38,601 nt of DNA from an uncultured Clostridia bacterium (GTDB taxonomy: Bacteria > Bacillota_A > Clostridia > Christensenellales > Aristaeellaceae): contig CAMVBO010000001.1 of the NCBI GenBank assembly GCA_947165745.1, forward strand, positions 1 to 38,601, given 5' to 3'. The notes beneath the pieces are model-generated. The model worked only from the letters and a program-made list of their open reading frames with translations, ran no database searches and had not been told where the DNA came from. This document shows, piece after piece, positions 24,903 through 30,535 of the stretch. Position 1 is the stretch's first letter, and each line of letters starts with the position of its first letter. The position numbers were made by a program, and so were the translations under genes.

Positions 24903-26485
24903 AGCCCAAGCATCCCGTGAACGAATACCAGGTATTTGTGGTGTTCGACTTTGACCGGGAATGCTCCACCATTCCCCTCCAAAGTCGAACCCTCGACCGA
25001 GGAGGGGTTTTCTTCATCCAGCTCGTCGAGCTCGTCGAGCGGATCAAAGGCGGCGGTTTCCTGGCCGCCATGGATATTGAAGAAGATCACGATCTTGTCA
25101 TCGTAAAGGTAGACGGAGTTGACGAAGGTTTCAATGATCCGAAGCCGGAAGGCCGGATCCATGAGGTCACCGTTCTGGAAGGTAGAGAGCCAGGCGGTGA
25201 CCTCTTTTTTTGTTATGCGGATACGCTGCTGGATCTTCAGCTTGGAGAGGTCGGTTTCCGCATCGATGCGCTGGGCTTCCAGGAGGACCATGCGTTCGGT
25301 GATCCGCGGGACGGCGGACTGTGGCACGGTGGCCAGGCGATCCACCAACAGATTAAGCTCATCGTTCAGGCGCTTCACCGTGCGCTGCAGGGCGTTTATC
25401 TTTTCGTTATCGATGTCGCTGTTGTAAACGTCCACCACGGCCCCGGCGATGAAGTCCATTCTTTCGGGATCGAGGATGTAGAGCACGGTCTGTTCGCAGA
25501 CGTACCATTCGATGAAGTCCTTCTTTTCTGCTTTCTTTTTGCAGTTGCCCTTGCGGTGCTTCCGGGCAGAGCAAGAATAGTACAGGTGGCGGACGCCGGT
25601 CTTGCTGGTACCGGCATCCCCGCACATGAGGCTGCCGCAGTGGCCGCAGAAGAGTTTCCCCTGCAGAAGATAGTCCGCCGTGGAGCGGTTGGCAGCCGGA
25701 GCGCGGCGGTTGGCCATGCGGCGCTGAACGCAGCGGTCATAGGTTTCCTGATCGATCAGCGGGACGGCCAGCTCCGGGACGACGGTCCCGGCATAGGTGT
25801 AGCGGCCAATGTACGCCGGATTCGGCATCATGTTGTCGAAGGTGGAGACGCAGAACTCATGGCCGCGCCGGGTGCGGTAGCCGCGGGCGTTCAGGTCGCG
25901 GGCGATATCCGCGAGTGAATCACCGTCAGCGTAGCGGCGATAGAGCTCTTTTATCACCGGGGACGTGCGCTCATCCTCCACGAGGCGGTGATCCTGGACG
26001 AGGTAGCCGTATGGAATCGCGCCACCGCAGAACCATCCCTTTTTGATGGACTCCTGCTGGCCGCGGCGGATGTTCTCGGAGAGGTTCGCGCTGTAGTATT
26101 CGGCCATGGATTCGAGGAGTCCCTCGAGGATGATCCCTTCCGGCGTTTCGGGGATGTTCTCCATGACAGAGACCACCCGGATGCCGTACTTCTTGAGTTT
26201 TGCTTTGTAAAACGCGGAATCGTAGCGATTCCTGGCGAAGCGGTCCAGCTTCCAAACAATCACGACCTGAAACTGCCGCTTTTCGGCATCTTTGATCATG
26301 CGCTGGAAGTCTGGCCGGGCGTCCTTTGTGCCGGTCAGGGCGCGGTCGATGTACTCGCCGATCACGCGGTAGCCGTTGCGCTCCGCGTAGGCGTAGCCGT
26401 CATGGAGCTGCCCTTCGATGGATTGCTCAGTTTGGGAATGGGAGGAATACCGGGCATAGATTACGGCGTTGACTGTGGTGGGCAT
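24887..26485 (-). CDS. int: Large serine recombinase (phage integrase)
   Basis: 532 residues. It integrates the phage by recombining attP with a host attB. The N-terminal resolvase domain (1-150) has YARYSSHSQ with catalytic Ser14, and WKLDRFARNRYD with the conserved Arg residues. The recombinase domain (about 155-270) has PYGY, the region around TFDNMMPNPAYIG, and YCG-like elements. A zinc ribbon follows with Cys280, Cys283, Cys305 and Cys315. A coiled-coil segment and an acidic DELDELDEE tail complete the protein. The last codons carry the candidate attP. It is the last gene of a leftward operon (repressor, lipoprotein, integrase) and starts 14 nt after the lipoprotein gene, with GGAGG upstream. 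Confidence 0.95.
   Translation of the reverse strand: MPTTVNAVIYARYSSHSQTEQSIEGQLHDGYAYAERNGYRVIGEYIDRALTGTKDARPDFQRMIKDAEKRQFQVVIVWKLDRFARNRYDSAFYKAKLKKYGIRVVSVMENIPETPEGIILEGLLESMAEYYSANLSENIRRGQQESIKKGWFCGGAIPYGYLVQDHRLVEDERTSPVIKELYRRYADGDSLADIARDLNARGYRTRRGHEFCVSTFDNMMPNPAYIGRYTYAGTVVPELAVPLIDQETYDRCVQRRMANRRAPAANRSTADYLLQGKLFCGHCGSLMCGDAGTSKTGVRHLYYSCSARKHRKGNCKKKAEKKDFIEWYVCEQTVLYILDPERMDFIAGAVVDVYNSDIDNEKINALQRTVKRLNDELNLLVDRLATVPQSAVPRITERMVLLEAQRIDAETDLSKLKIQQRIRITKKEVTAWLSTFQNGDLMDPAFRLRIIETFVNSVYLYDDKIVIFFNIHGGQETAAFDPLDELDELDEENPSSVEGSTLEGNGGAFPVKVEHHKYLVFVHGMLGLYIKR
24943..24990. other. attP: Candidate attP (serine integrase attachment site)
   Basis: A 48-bp extended inverted repeat has perfect 11-bp outer arms (24943-24953, 24980-24990) and perfect 7-bp inner arms (24957-24963, 24970-24976), symmetric about 24966/24967. 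Serine-integrase attP sites are about 50 bp, with inverted half-sites around a central dinucleotide. It lies in the last codons of the integrase, between the lysis and lysogeny modules, where attP is expected. The assignment is inferred. Confidence 0.65.
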
Positions 26486-26499
26486 GGGAGTACCTCCGG

Positions 26500-26943
26500 C
26501 TAATTGCCAAGCCCGAGAAAGGGTTTGGCTGTTACGTGGCCTTCAATCACCAGAACGTTTCCGGCGGCCAGATGTATCGGACTGACGGCGGTGACACCGA
26601 GGACTTCATTCATGATCTGATCAAATATCGGCAGCGGGAAATCTCCGCGGTACGTTTCGATGTCTTTATAGAGGATAACCTCTGCGACGCTGTTCGTGGC
26701 CATCTCCAGGGAGAACGAACCGATTGGGAAGTCTGTACCTACTATGTAAATCCCGGCGGGAACATCGAAGCCGTCAGCGCCACCAACGCGGGCGATGTAT
26801 TGAGTCTGGAAGAAAACCGCAAGGTTTCGGAGCGCCTCCGGTTCGAGAGAATCGGCGTATTCCTGCCAGGTCACTTCGCCAGCGAGGCACCCGGCAGGCA
26901 GCGCGAGGAGCAGAGCAAGAATCAGCACGAGAATCTTCTTCAT
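26500..26943 (-). CDS. Lipoprotein in the lysogeny operon
   Basis: 147 residues. The N-terminus MKKILVLILALLLALPAGC is a lipoprotein signal peptide with Cys19 in a LPAGC lipobox. The mature part is beta-rich (YIVGTDFPIGSFSLEM; NVLVIEGHVTAKPF). It should be anchored outside the cell membrane. It lies between repressor and integrase, expressed in lysogens. Lipoproteins in this position in other Firmicutes phages (for example Ltp of TP-J34) block superinfection. That role is an inference here because no family match can be made. Confidence 0.75.
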   Translation of the reverse strand: MKKILVLILALLLALPAGCLAGEVTWQEYADSLEPEALRNLAVFFQTQYIARVGGADGFDVPAGIYIVGTDFPIGSFSLEMATNSVAEVILYKDIETYRGDFPLPIFDQIMNEVLGVTAVSPIHLAAGNVLVIEGHVTAKPFLGLGN

Positions 26944-26955
26944 GGTGTTTCCTCC

Positions 26956-27276
26956 TTATTTACGCGGATGTTGTTTCAGGGTGTTCATTGCGTCCTCGCG
27001 GGCGCGGTCATCGGCGGCGCGGTAAGCGGCCACCAGCGCGAGCTCTTCCATAGTTAGCGTGCTGGACTGATCCGGCTCCAAATCGATCAGGTCAACCGGA
27101 TCCATTCGGAGCACTTTGGCCAGCATGGATATCTTGTCGCGGCCCATGTTGCGGATCATACCCTGCTCCCACTTGCGCACGGTGGACTTGCCAACCCCGC
27201 AGCGATCACCGACCTGCTCCAATGTCAGGCCGAGCTGCTGTCGACGGTTCTTGATCAAGGTTCCGATGTCTGTCAT
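26956..27276 (-). CDS. Phage repressor, HTH XRE family (CI-like)
   Basis: 106 residues. An XRE-type helix-turn-helix spans about residues 1-62: IGTLIKNRRQQLGLTLEQVGDRCGVGKSTVRKWEQGMIRNMGRDKISMLAKVL. A short helical C-terminus follows (LALVAAYRAADDRAREDAMNTLKQ), with no peptidase-type (S24) domain, so induction may not go through RecA-stimulated self-cleavage. I chose ATG 27276 because GGGAGG lies upstream; the longer frame would run into the promoter region. It is the first gene of the leftward lysogeny operon. Confidence 0.9.
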   Translation of the reverse strand: MTDIGTLIKNRRQQLGLTLEQVGDRCGVGKSTVRKWEQGMIRNMGRDKISMLAKVLRMDPVDLIDLEPDQSSTLTMEELALVAAYRAADDRAREDAMNTLKQHPRK

Positions 27277-27298
27277 GGCGGTATACCTCCCACTTGCG

Positions 27299-27327
27299 AT
27301 TATAAAATAAAAGTGTCGTAAAAGCAA
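27299..27327 (-). promoter_or_regulatory. Leftward repressor promoter (PL-like)
   Basis: On the minus strand TTGCTT (27322-27327) and TATAAT (27299-27304) are 17 bp apart. A GTGTC-type operator copy (27313-27323 on the plus strand) lies between them, so the repressor may control its own promoter. Confidence 0.75.
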
Positions 27328-27345
27328 GAAAATTTGCAAAAACGC

Positions 27346-27374
27346 TTGACGGGGTGTCTTTTTAGAGTTAAGAT
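27346..27374 (+). promoter_or_regulatory. Rightward early promoter (PR-like)
   Basis: TTGACG (27346-27351) and TAAGAT (27369-27374) are 17 bp apart. It drives the early operon beginning at 27418. An operator palindrome overlaps the expected start of transcription. Confidence 0.75.
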
Positions 27375-27377
27375 AGG

Positions 27378-27395
27378 GGTGTCCTAAAGGACACC
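27378..27395. promoter_or_regulatory. Repressor operator palindrome
   Basis: A perfect 7-bp inverted repeat, GGTGTCC - TAAA - GGACACC, lies just after the -10 box of the early promoter. Partial copies sit in the promoter spacer (near 27353) and in the leftward promoter (27313-27323). Confidence 0.75.
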
Positions 27396-27417
27396 GACAA
27401 AAAGGAGGAAATCAAAA

Positions 27418-27630
27418 ATGATGAACCGTGAAGAATGCTCCAAGGCCATCAATGACATCTGCACGCGGCACGACTGCCTGACGATGAATCAGCAGCAGGC
27501 GCTCGGAAACATGCTTTATGGCTACTTTGAAACTGGGAGCGAAGAGTACCACGGCGCAGTGGACTTCCTGTGGATGGCTTTCGAGATCGATCTGAACACC
27601 AAGTTTGAACTGTTGGACGTCATGGGATAA
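27418..27630 (+). CDS. Early small protein, unknown
   Basis: 70 residues, first gene of the early operon, with AAAGGAGG upstream. It has Cys residues in CSKAINDICTRHDCL and an acidic helical C-terminal half (VDFLWMAFEIDLNTKFELL). No family recognised. First early genes often control lysis-lysogeny choice or host takeover, but nothing in the sequence shows which. Confidence 0.65.
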   Translation: MMNREECSKAINDICTRHDCLTMNQQQALGNMLYGYFETGSEEYHGAVDFLWMAFEIDLNTKFELLDVMG

Positions 27631-27643
27631 GGAGGAAGCGAAG

Positions 27644-27862
27644 ATGTACGATTATGAAGAAGAGAACGAGTTTACCGAGGAAACCCTGCAGAACGGTCTG
27701 GCCGCGCTGATCCGCGGCGAAGCCGACCCAGAAGAGATGTGCTGGGAGAACATCCGCGTGGCCACCTTCGAGGAGGATGGTGTGATGACGTATAATAAAG
27801 GTCTGGTGCTCCGGCTGCCCGACGGAACCGAGTACCAGCTGACCATTGTTCAGAGCAGATAA
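27644..27862 (+). CDS. Early small acidic protein, unknown
   Basis: 72 residues. Acidic N-terminal half (YDYEEENEFTEE) and a predicted beta hairpin at the end (GLVLRLPDGTEYQLTIVQ). It follows the first early gene after 13 nt, with AAGGAGG upstream. No family recognised. Confidence 0.6.
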   Translation: MYDYEEENEFTEETLQNGLAALIRGEADPEEMCWENIRVATFEEDGVMTYNKGLVLRLPDGTEYQLTIVQSR

Positions 27863-27868
27863 GCCGAA

Positions 27869-27884
27869 ACCGCCGCGAGGCGGT
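27869..27884 (+). other. Small GC hairpin in the early operon
   Basis: A 6-bp stem with a GCGA loop lies just after the second early gene. No T run follows. It may be an RNA-processing or stabilising element. No VR sequence lies before it. Confidence 0.4.
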
Positions 27885-27937
27885 CTGGCCGGGGCGCTTC
27901 CCGGTCACTGACGAGGCAGGCAGAAAGGAGGACGCTT

Positions 27938-28159
27938 ATGGGAGATGCTATGACCGAGCTTTTCTGGACAACGTGCATCATCTCGGATGAAACCGGCGTG
28001 TGGCGATGCTCCAATTCGGACGCTTTTCTCAGCCTGAAGCAGGCCGTGGAAGAGATCGAATACAAGCGGGAGCACTATCCACAGGTGGTATGCGGTTTCG
28101 TGGAAAAGACGGTCGGCGGCGGGCTGCCGGTACCGATGTATGTCAGGACGTACATCTGA
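27938..28159 (+). CDS. Early small protein, unknown
   Basis: 73 residues with a short beta/alpha pattern (MTELFWTTCIISDETGVWRC; FLSLKQAVEEIEYKREHYPQVVCGFVEK). AAAGGAGG upstream of ATG 27938. No family recognised. It is part of the run of small early genes. Confidence 0.6.
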   Translation: MGDAMTELFWTTCIISDETGVWRCSNSDAFLSLKQAVEEIEYKREHYPQVVCGFVEKTVGGGLPVPMYVRTYI

Positions 28160-28171
28160 AAGGAGGACAAC

Positions 28172-28429
28172 ATGGCAAGTTTCGGATTCAGGAAGCGGGC
28201 GCTTGAGGAGGACCTGCAGGTACAGCAGTACAGGCTGTTGGACTTCCATGGGCAGGTGATCGCGCTGAAGTGGCTGCATGGCAAGTATGCAGTGGCAATC
28301 TATGAGCGGCTTCCGCTGGACGGCGAGGAGGAACTGGCGCTGCTGCAGGAATGCCCGGCAGAATTCTCGGAGGACGGTCAGGCCGTAGAGTGGGCGCTGG
28401 CAACGATCAGGGAGGAGGTGAAAAAATGA
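28172..28429 (+). CDS. Early small protein, unknown
   Basis: 85 residues, mixed alpha/beta (LLDFHGQVIALKWLHGKYAVAIYERLPLD), with an acidic C-terminal half. AAAGGAGG lies upstream. It overlaps the next gene by 4 nt. No family recognised. Confidence 0.6.
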   Translation: MASFGFRKRALEEDLQVQQYRLLDFHGQVIALKWLHGKYAVAIYERLPLDGEEELALLQECPAEFSEDGQAVEWALATIREEVKK

Positions 28430-28638
28430 ACGCGAACGAGCTGAAGGCACGGATGGTGCTTTCCGGGGTGACCGCAAAGACGCTTTGCGAGAAAACCGGA
28501 ATCAATGAGTCCAGCTTTTACCGGAAGATAGCCGGAAAGGTGGAGTTCACCCAGGGCGAGATCGCCAAGATCGCGCAGGCGCTCGGAATGACGAAGGACG
28601 ACGTTTTCGCTGTTTTTTTTGCGGCAGAAGTGTCCTAA
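28426..28638 (+). CDS. Small HTH protein, Cro/XRE type
   Basis: 70 residues. A helix-turn-helix domain spans nearly the whole protein: LKARMVLSGVTAKTLCEKTGINESSFYRKIAGKVEFTQGEIAKIAQALGMTKDDV. This size and position (early, opposite strand from the repressor) suit a Cro-like or early regulator. GGAGGAGGTG precedes ATG 28426. The last bases (GTGTCC then TAA) form part of a 12-base copy of the repressor operator. Confidence 0.85.
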   Translation: MNANELKARMVLSGVTAKTLCEKTGINESSFYRKIAGKVEFTQGEIAKIAQALGMTKDDVFAVFFAAEVS

Positions 28639-28641
28639 AGG
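28630..28641. promoter_or_regulatory. Possible extra repressor operator inside the early operon
   Basis: Twelve bases are identical to the left part of the operator at 27380-27391 (GTGTCCTAAAGG). They overlap the stop codon of the HTH gene. I see no clear promoter next to it. Confidence 0.4.
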
Positions 28642-28662
28642 CTACTTTTTAAGGAGGCAACC

Positions 28663-28944
28663 ATGAACAAAGAGACAACTTGCCGCGCCTGTGGCAAACC
28701 GATCATGTTCCTGAAAACGCTGAAGGGCAAGACAACGCCGGTGGACGCGGAGGCGGTGCGCTTCATTCCCGATCTAGCCGGGAAGAACCTGTATGTGCTG
28801 CCGGACGGCGGCACCATGCGTGGCGTGGATCCTAAGCCCGAGGACAAGGACCAGCATATCGGCTACATCAGCCATTTCGCCACCTGCACAAACCCGGACT
28901 TCTTTCGGAAGCGGAACAAGAGCGAGAGGAAGGCTGGAAAATGA
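28663..28944 (+). CDS. Small zinc-finger-like protein, unknown
   Basis: 93 residues. Starts with TTCRACGKPIMFLKTLKGKTTPVD, a CxxC rubredoxin-like knuckle common in phage replication-region proteins. A later HFATCTNPDFFRKR supplies His/Cys ligands. The C-terminus is basic. AAGGAGG upstream. It overlaps the next gene by 4 nt. Probably binds zinc; role unknown. Confidence 0.7.
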   Translation: MNKETTCRACGKPIMFLKTLKGKTTPVDAEAVRFIPDLAGKNLYVLPDGGTMRGVDPKPEDKDQHIGYISHFATCTNPDFFRKRNKSERKAGK

Positions 28945-29156
28945 GCAAGAGCAAGAAGTACGTGCAGATCGGCGTGACTGCGATGCGGGATCCGGTCACC
29001 GGGGAGATGCTGCCGAGCGTGCCGCTGTATATCCGGCGAGAAGACGCTGACAGCGATGCGGTGGCGCAGATCCGCATCGGGACGCTGGCCCATGAGCTGG
29101 CCAGCAAGATGGACGAGTACCTGACCGCCCTGTCCAAGGCCGGGATGGAACCATAA
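28941..29156 (+). CDS. Early small protein, unknown
   Basis: 71 residues, beta-rich N-terminal half (YVQIGVTAMRDPVTGEMLPSVPLYIRR) and a helical C-terminus (LAHELASKMDEYLTALSKAG). It directly precedes the second DGR target with a 10-nt gap. Whether it acts with that protein is unknown. Confidence 0.6.
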   Translation: MSKSKKYVQIGVTAMRDPVTGEMLPSVPLYIRREDADSDAVAQIRIGTLAHELASKMDEYLTALSKAGMEP

Positions 29157-29166
29157 GGAGGCAATT

Positions 29167-29901
29167 ATGAATCAGGAATTGAGAGAAAAGCTGGAGGGCA
29201 TGAAGGAAGAGCTGGAGTCGCTGCTGGAGAACGAAGACGACGAGGACAGCAAGTTCCTGACGCCGGAGCACAGTAAGTTCTGCATGGGTCTGGCCGACGT
29301 GCAGAAGATCATCCGGGCCGGGCTGATTGACACCTTCCAGGTCGGCGACGAGATCTGGACGGAAAACCGCGCCGGTGACTGGATCGGCTGCTGGGTAGTG
29401 ATCGGGAAAAACCGCGACGGCGAGAACAGCCTGACGCTATGGTGCGTGAGCGGTTTTGAGGACAGGCAGTTCGACGTAAGCCAGCCGAACTATCCCTATG
29501 GACGTAACCTGTGGAAGGACTGCACGCTGCGGGCATGGCTGAACGGCCCGGCGATGGCGATGCTGAAGCCGGAAGACGCGGACGCGATCAGCTCGGTGAA
29601 GAAGATCACGCTGGCCAGCGATAAGTTCGGCGGCGAGGCCATCGAGACCGATGACAAGCTGTGGCTCATCAGCGCATGCGAGGCCGGTTTCGCGCCGGAT
29701 CGTGACTGGAGCGAGGAAGAGGGCAAAGCGTACCCGTTCTTCGGGGAAAATGACGCACGTCAGATCGGCGATTGGTGGTGGACGCGTTCGTCCCTTCGCG
29801 GCATTGCCAGCCATGTGTGGCATGTCAACTCGAGCGGCGGCGCCAGCTACAGCAACGCGGCGGCCGCGTTTAGGCCCGCCCCGGCTTGCGTCATCCGGTA
29901 A
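29167..29901 (+). CDS. DGR target 2: early-region variable protein with C-type-lectin-like domain (DUF6273-like)
   Basis: 244 residues. The N-terminal about 45 residues are an acidic coiled coil (LREKLEGMKEELESLLENEDDED). The rest is a DUF6273-type lectin-fold domain: GDEIWTENRAGDWIGCWVVIGKN, NLWKDCTLRAWLNG, KLWLISACEAGF, GDWWWTRSS and the tail RPAPACVIR. The last 37 codons are VR2 and follow the same template as VR1. No signal peptide or membrane helix is visible, so unless it joins the virion it is cytoplasmic. It lies in the early operon among replication genes, not with tail genes, about 8.7 kb from the DGR core. AAGGAGG precedes ATG 29167. What it binds is unknown. Confidence 0.9.
   Translation: MNQELREKLEGMKEELESLLENEDDEDSKFLTPEHSKFCMGLADVQKIIRAGLIDTFQVGDEIWTENRAGDWIGCWVVIGKNRDGENSLTLWCVSGFEDRQFDVSQPNYPYGRNLWKDCTLRAWLNGPAMAMLKPEDADAISSVKKITLASDKFGGEAIETDDKLWLISACEAGFAPDRDWSEEEGKAYPFFGENDARQIGDWWWTRSSLRGIASHVWHVNSSGGASYSNAAAAFRPAPACVIR
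29784..29894 (+). repeat. DGR variable repeat 2 (VR2)
   Basis: Matches the template at a constant offset of 8650 bases. From 29784 to 29884 there are 17 substitutions at template adenines and only one elsewhere (29791, at the 5' edge). The pattern of substituted bases differs from VR1, so the two were mutated independently. The 3' end (29885-29894) equals VR1's, not the template's. Confidence 0.95.
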
Positions 29902-29912
29902 TCAATGAATCA

Positions 29913-29930
29913 CCGGCCCGCAAGGGCCGG
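29913..29930 (+). promoter_or_regulatory. DGR hairpin/cruciform site downstream of VR2
   Basis: A perfect 7-bp GC stem (29913-29919 with 29924-29930) with GCAA loop lies 11 bp after the stop codon of target 2. All 18 bases are identical to the core of the hairpin after VR1. It is followed by a ribosome site, not a T run. Confidence 0.85.
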
Positions 29931-29943
29931 GAAGGAGGAACCC

Positions 29944-30204
29944 ATGGGAGACATGATTTTCATTCTGGCGGTTGTGCTAATCGGCCTACTGGCGACCTGG
30001 TATATCGAAGACAACGCAGAGCGGATCGAGATCAACCGACAGATTGACGACCTGGTAAAGGAAAGCAAGCGCAGGGCCGGGCAGAAACAGGGACGGAACG
30101 CGGCGCGGTTCGCCACCTGCGGCTGGGCACCGCCCAGGAAGAAGGGAGGATTCCGGTTTGGCCATCGCCACGTTATCAGAAGACGGCAAGCGCATCATTG
30201 TTAA
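29944..30204 (+). CDS. Small membrane protein, unknown
   Basis: 86 residues. One N-terminal membrane helix (MIFILAVVLIGLLATWYI), then a charged helix and a basic Arg/His-rich tail. GGAAGGAGG upstream is partly the 3' side of the VR2 hairpin, so hairpin formation in the mRNA could affect its translation. It overlaps the next gene by 47 nt. The tail beyond the overlap may be of little meaning. Confidence 0.55.
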   Translation: MGDMIFILAVVLIGLLATWYIEDNAERIEINRQIDDLVKESKRRAGQKQGRNAARFATCGWAPPRKKGGFRFGHRHVIRRRQAHHC

Positions 30205-30535
30205 GGGCCAGGCCGCGGAGCTGCGGTACGTGAATCGCATTCCCGGCGCGAAGCACCGCCCGAACGACCCGGACTGGATGCTGCCGCCGACGCTGGACAG
30301 CTGCAGCGAGCTGAAGAGCCAGCGGATCCCGCTTTCAGAAACGCTGACCGCCTACGCTGAAAAGCTGCAGCGGATCCAGCGGTACATCGAGAAGGTGAAG
30401 CTGAAGGACGGAGCTGTGGAACCGCTGCAGCCGATCCCGATCAAGAAGCCGTACAGCCTGTATCAGCATCAAGTGAAGGCGTACAACATCGCGCTGGCCC
30501 TGTTCGGGCGCGGGGCGCGGAAAGGAGGCAGCTAA
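30158..30535 (+). CDS. N-terminal part of a split SNF2-type helicase
   Basis: 125 residues. The C-terminal half (PYSLYQHQVKAYNIALALFG) is the lead-in normally found directly before the Walker A motif of phage SNF2/DEAD helicases. The N-terminal half carries PNDPDWMLPPTLDS. It starts at TTG 30158, with AAGGGAGGA 8 nt upstream, and stops at TAA 30533-30535, which overlaps the ATG of the helicase core (TAATG). An AAAGGAGG site lies just before, so the two parts look like a coupled pair that work together. Confidence 0.75.
   Translation: MAIATLSEDGKRIIVKGQAAELRYVNRIPGAKHRPNDPDWMLPPTLDSCSELKSQRIPLSETLTAYAEKLQRIQRYIEKVKLKDGAVEPLQPIPIKKPYSLYQHQVKAYNIALALFGRGARKGGS

Noticed and set aside
24980..25016. 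A terminator-like stem with T run inside the integrase 3' region, plus strand
   Set aside because: The stem is imperfect and lies within integrase codons; the stronger terminator at 24826-24857 already ends the late operon.
24866..25918. A 350-codon plus-strand frame over the integrase
   Set aside because: Integrase motifs on the minus strand are unambiguous and the plus-strand frame has no recognisable domain.
27869..27884. A third DGR hairpin (6-bp stem, GCGA loop)
   Set aside because: Different stem and loop sequence, and no template-like sequence or GC homing block before it.
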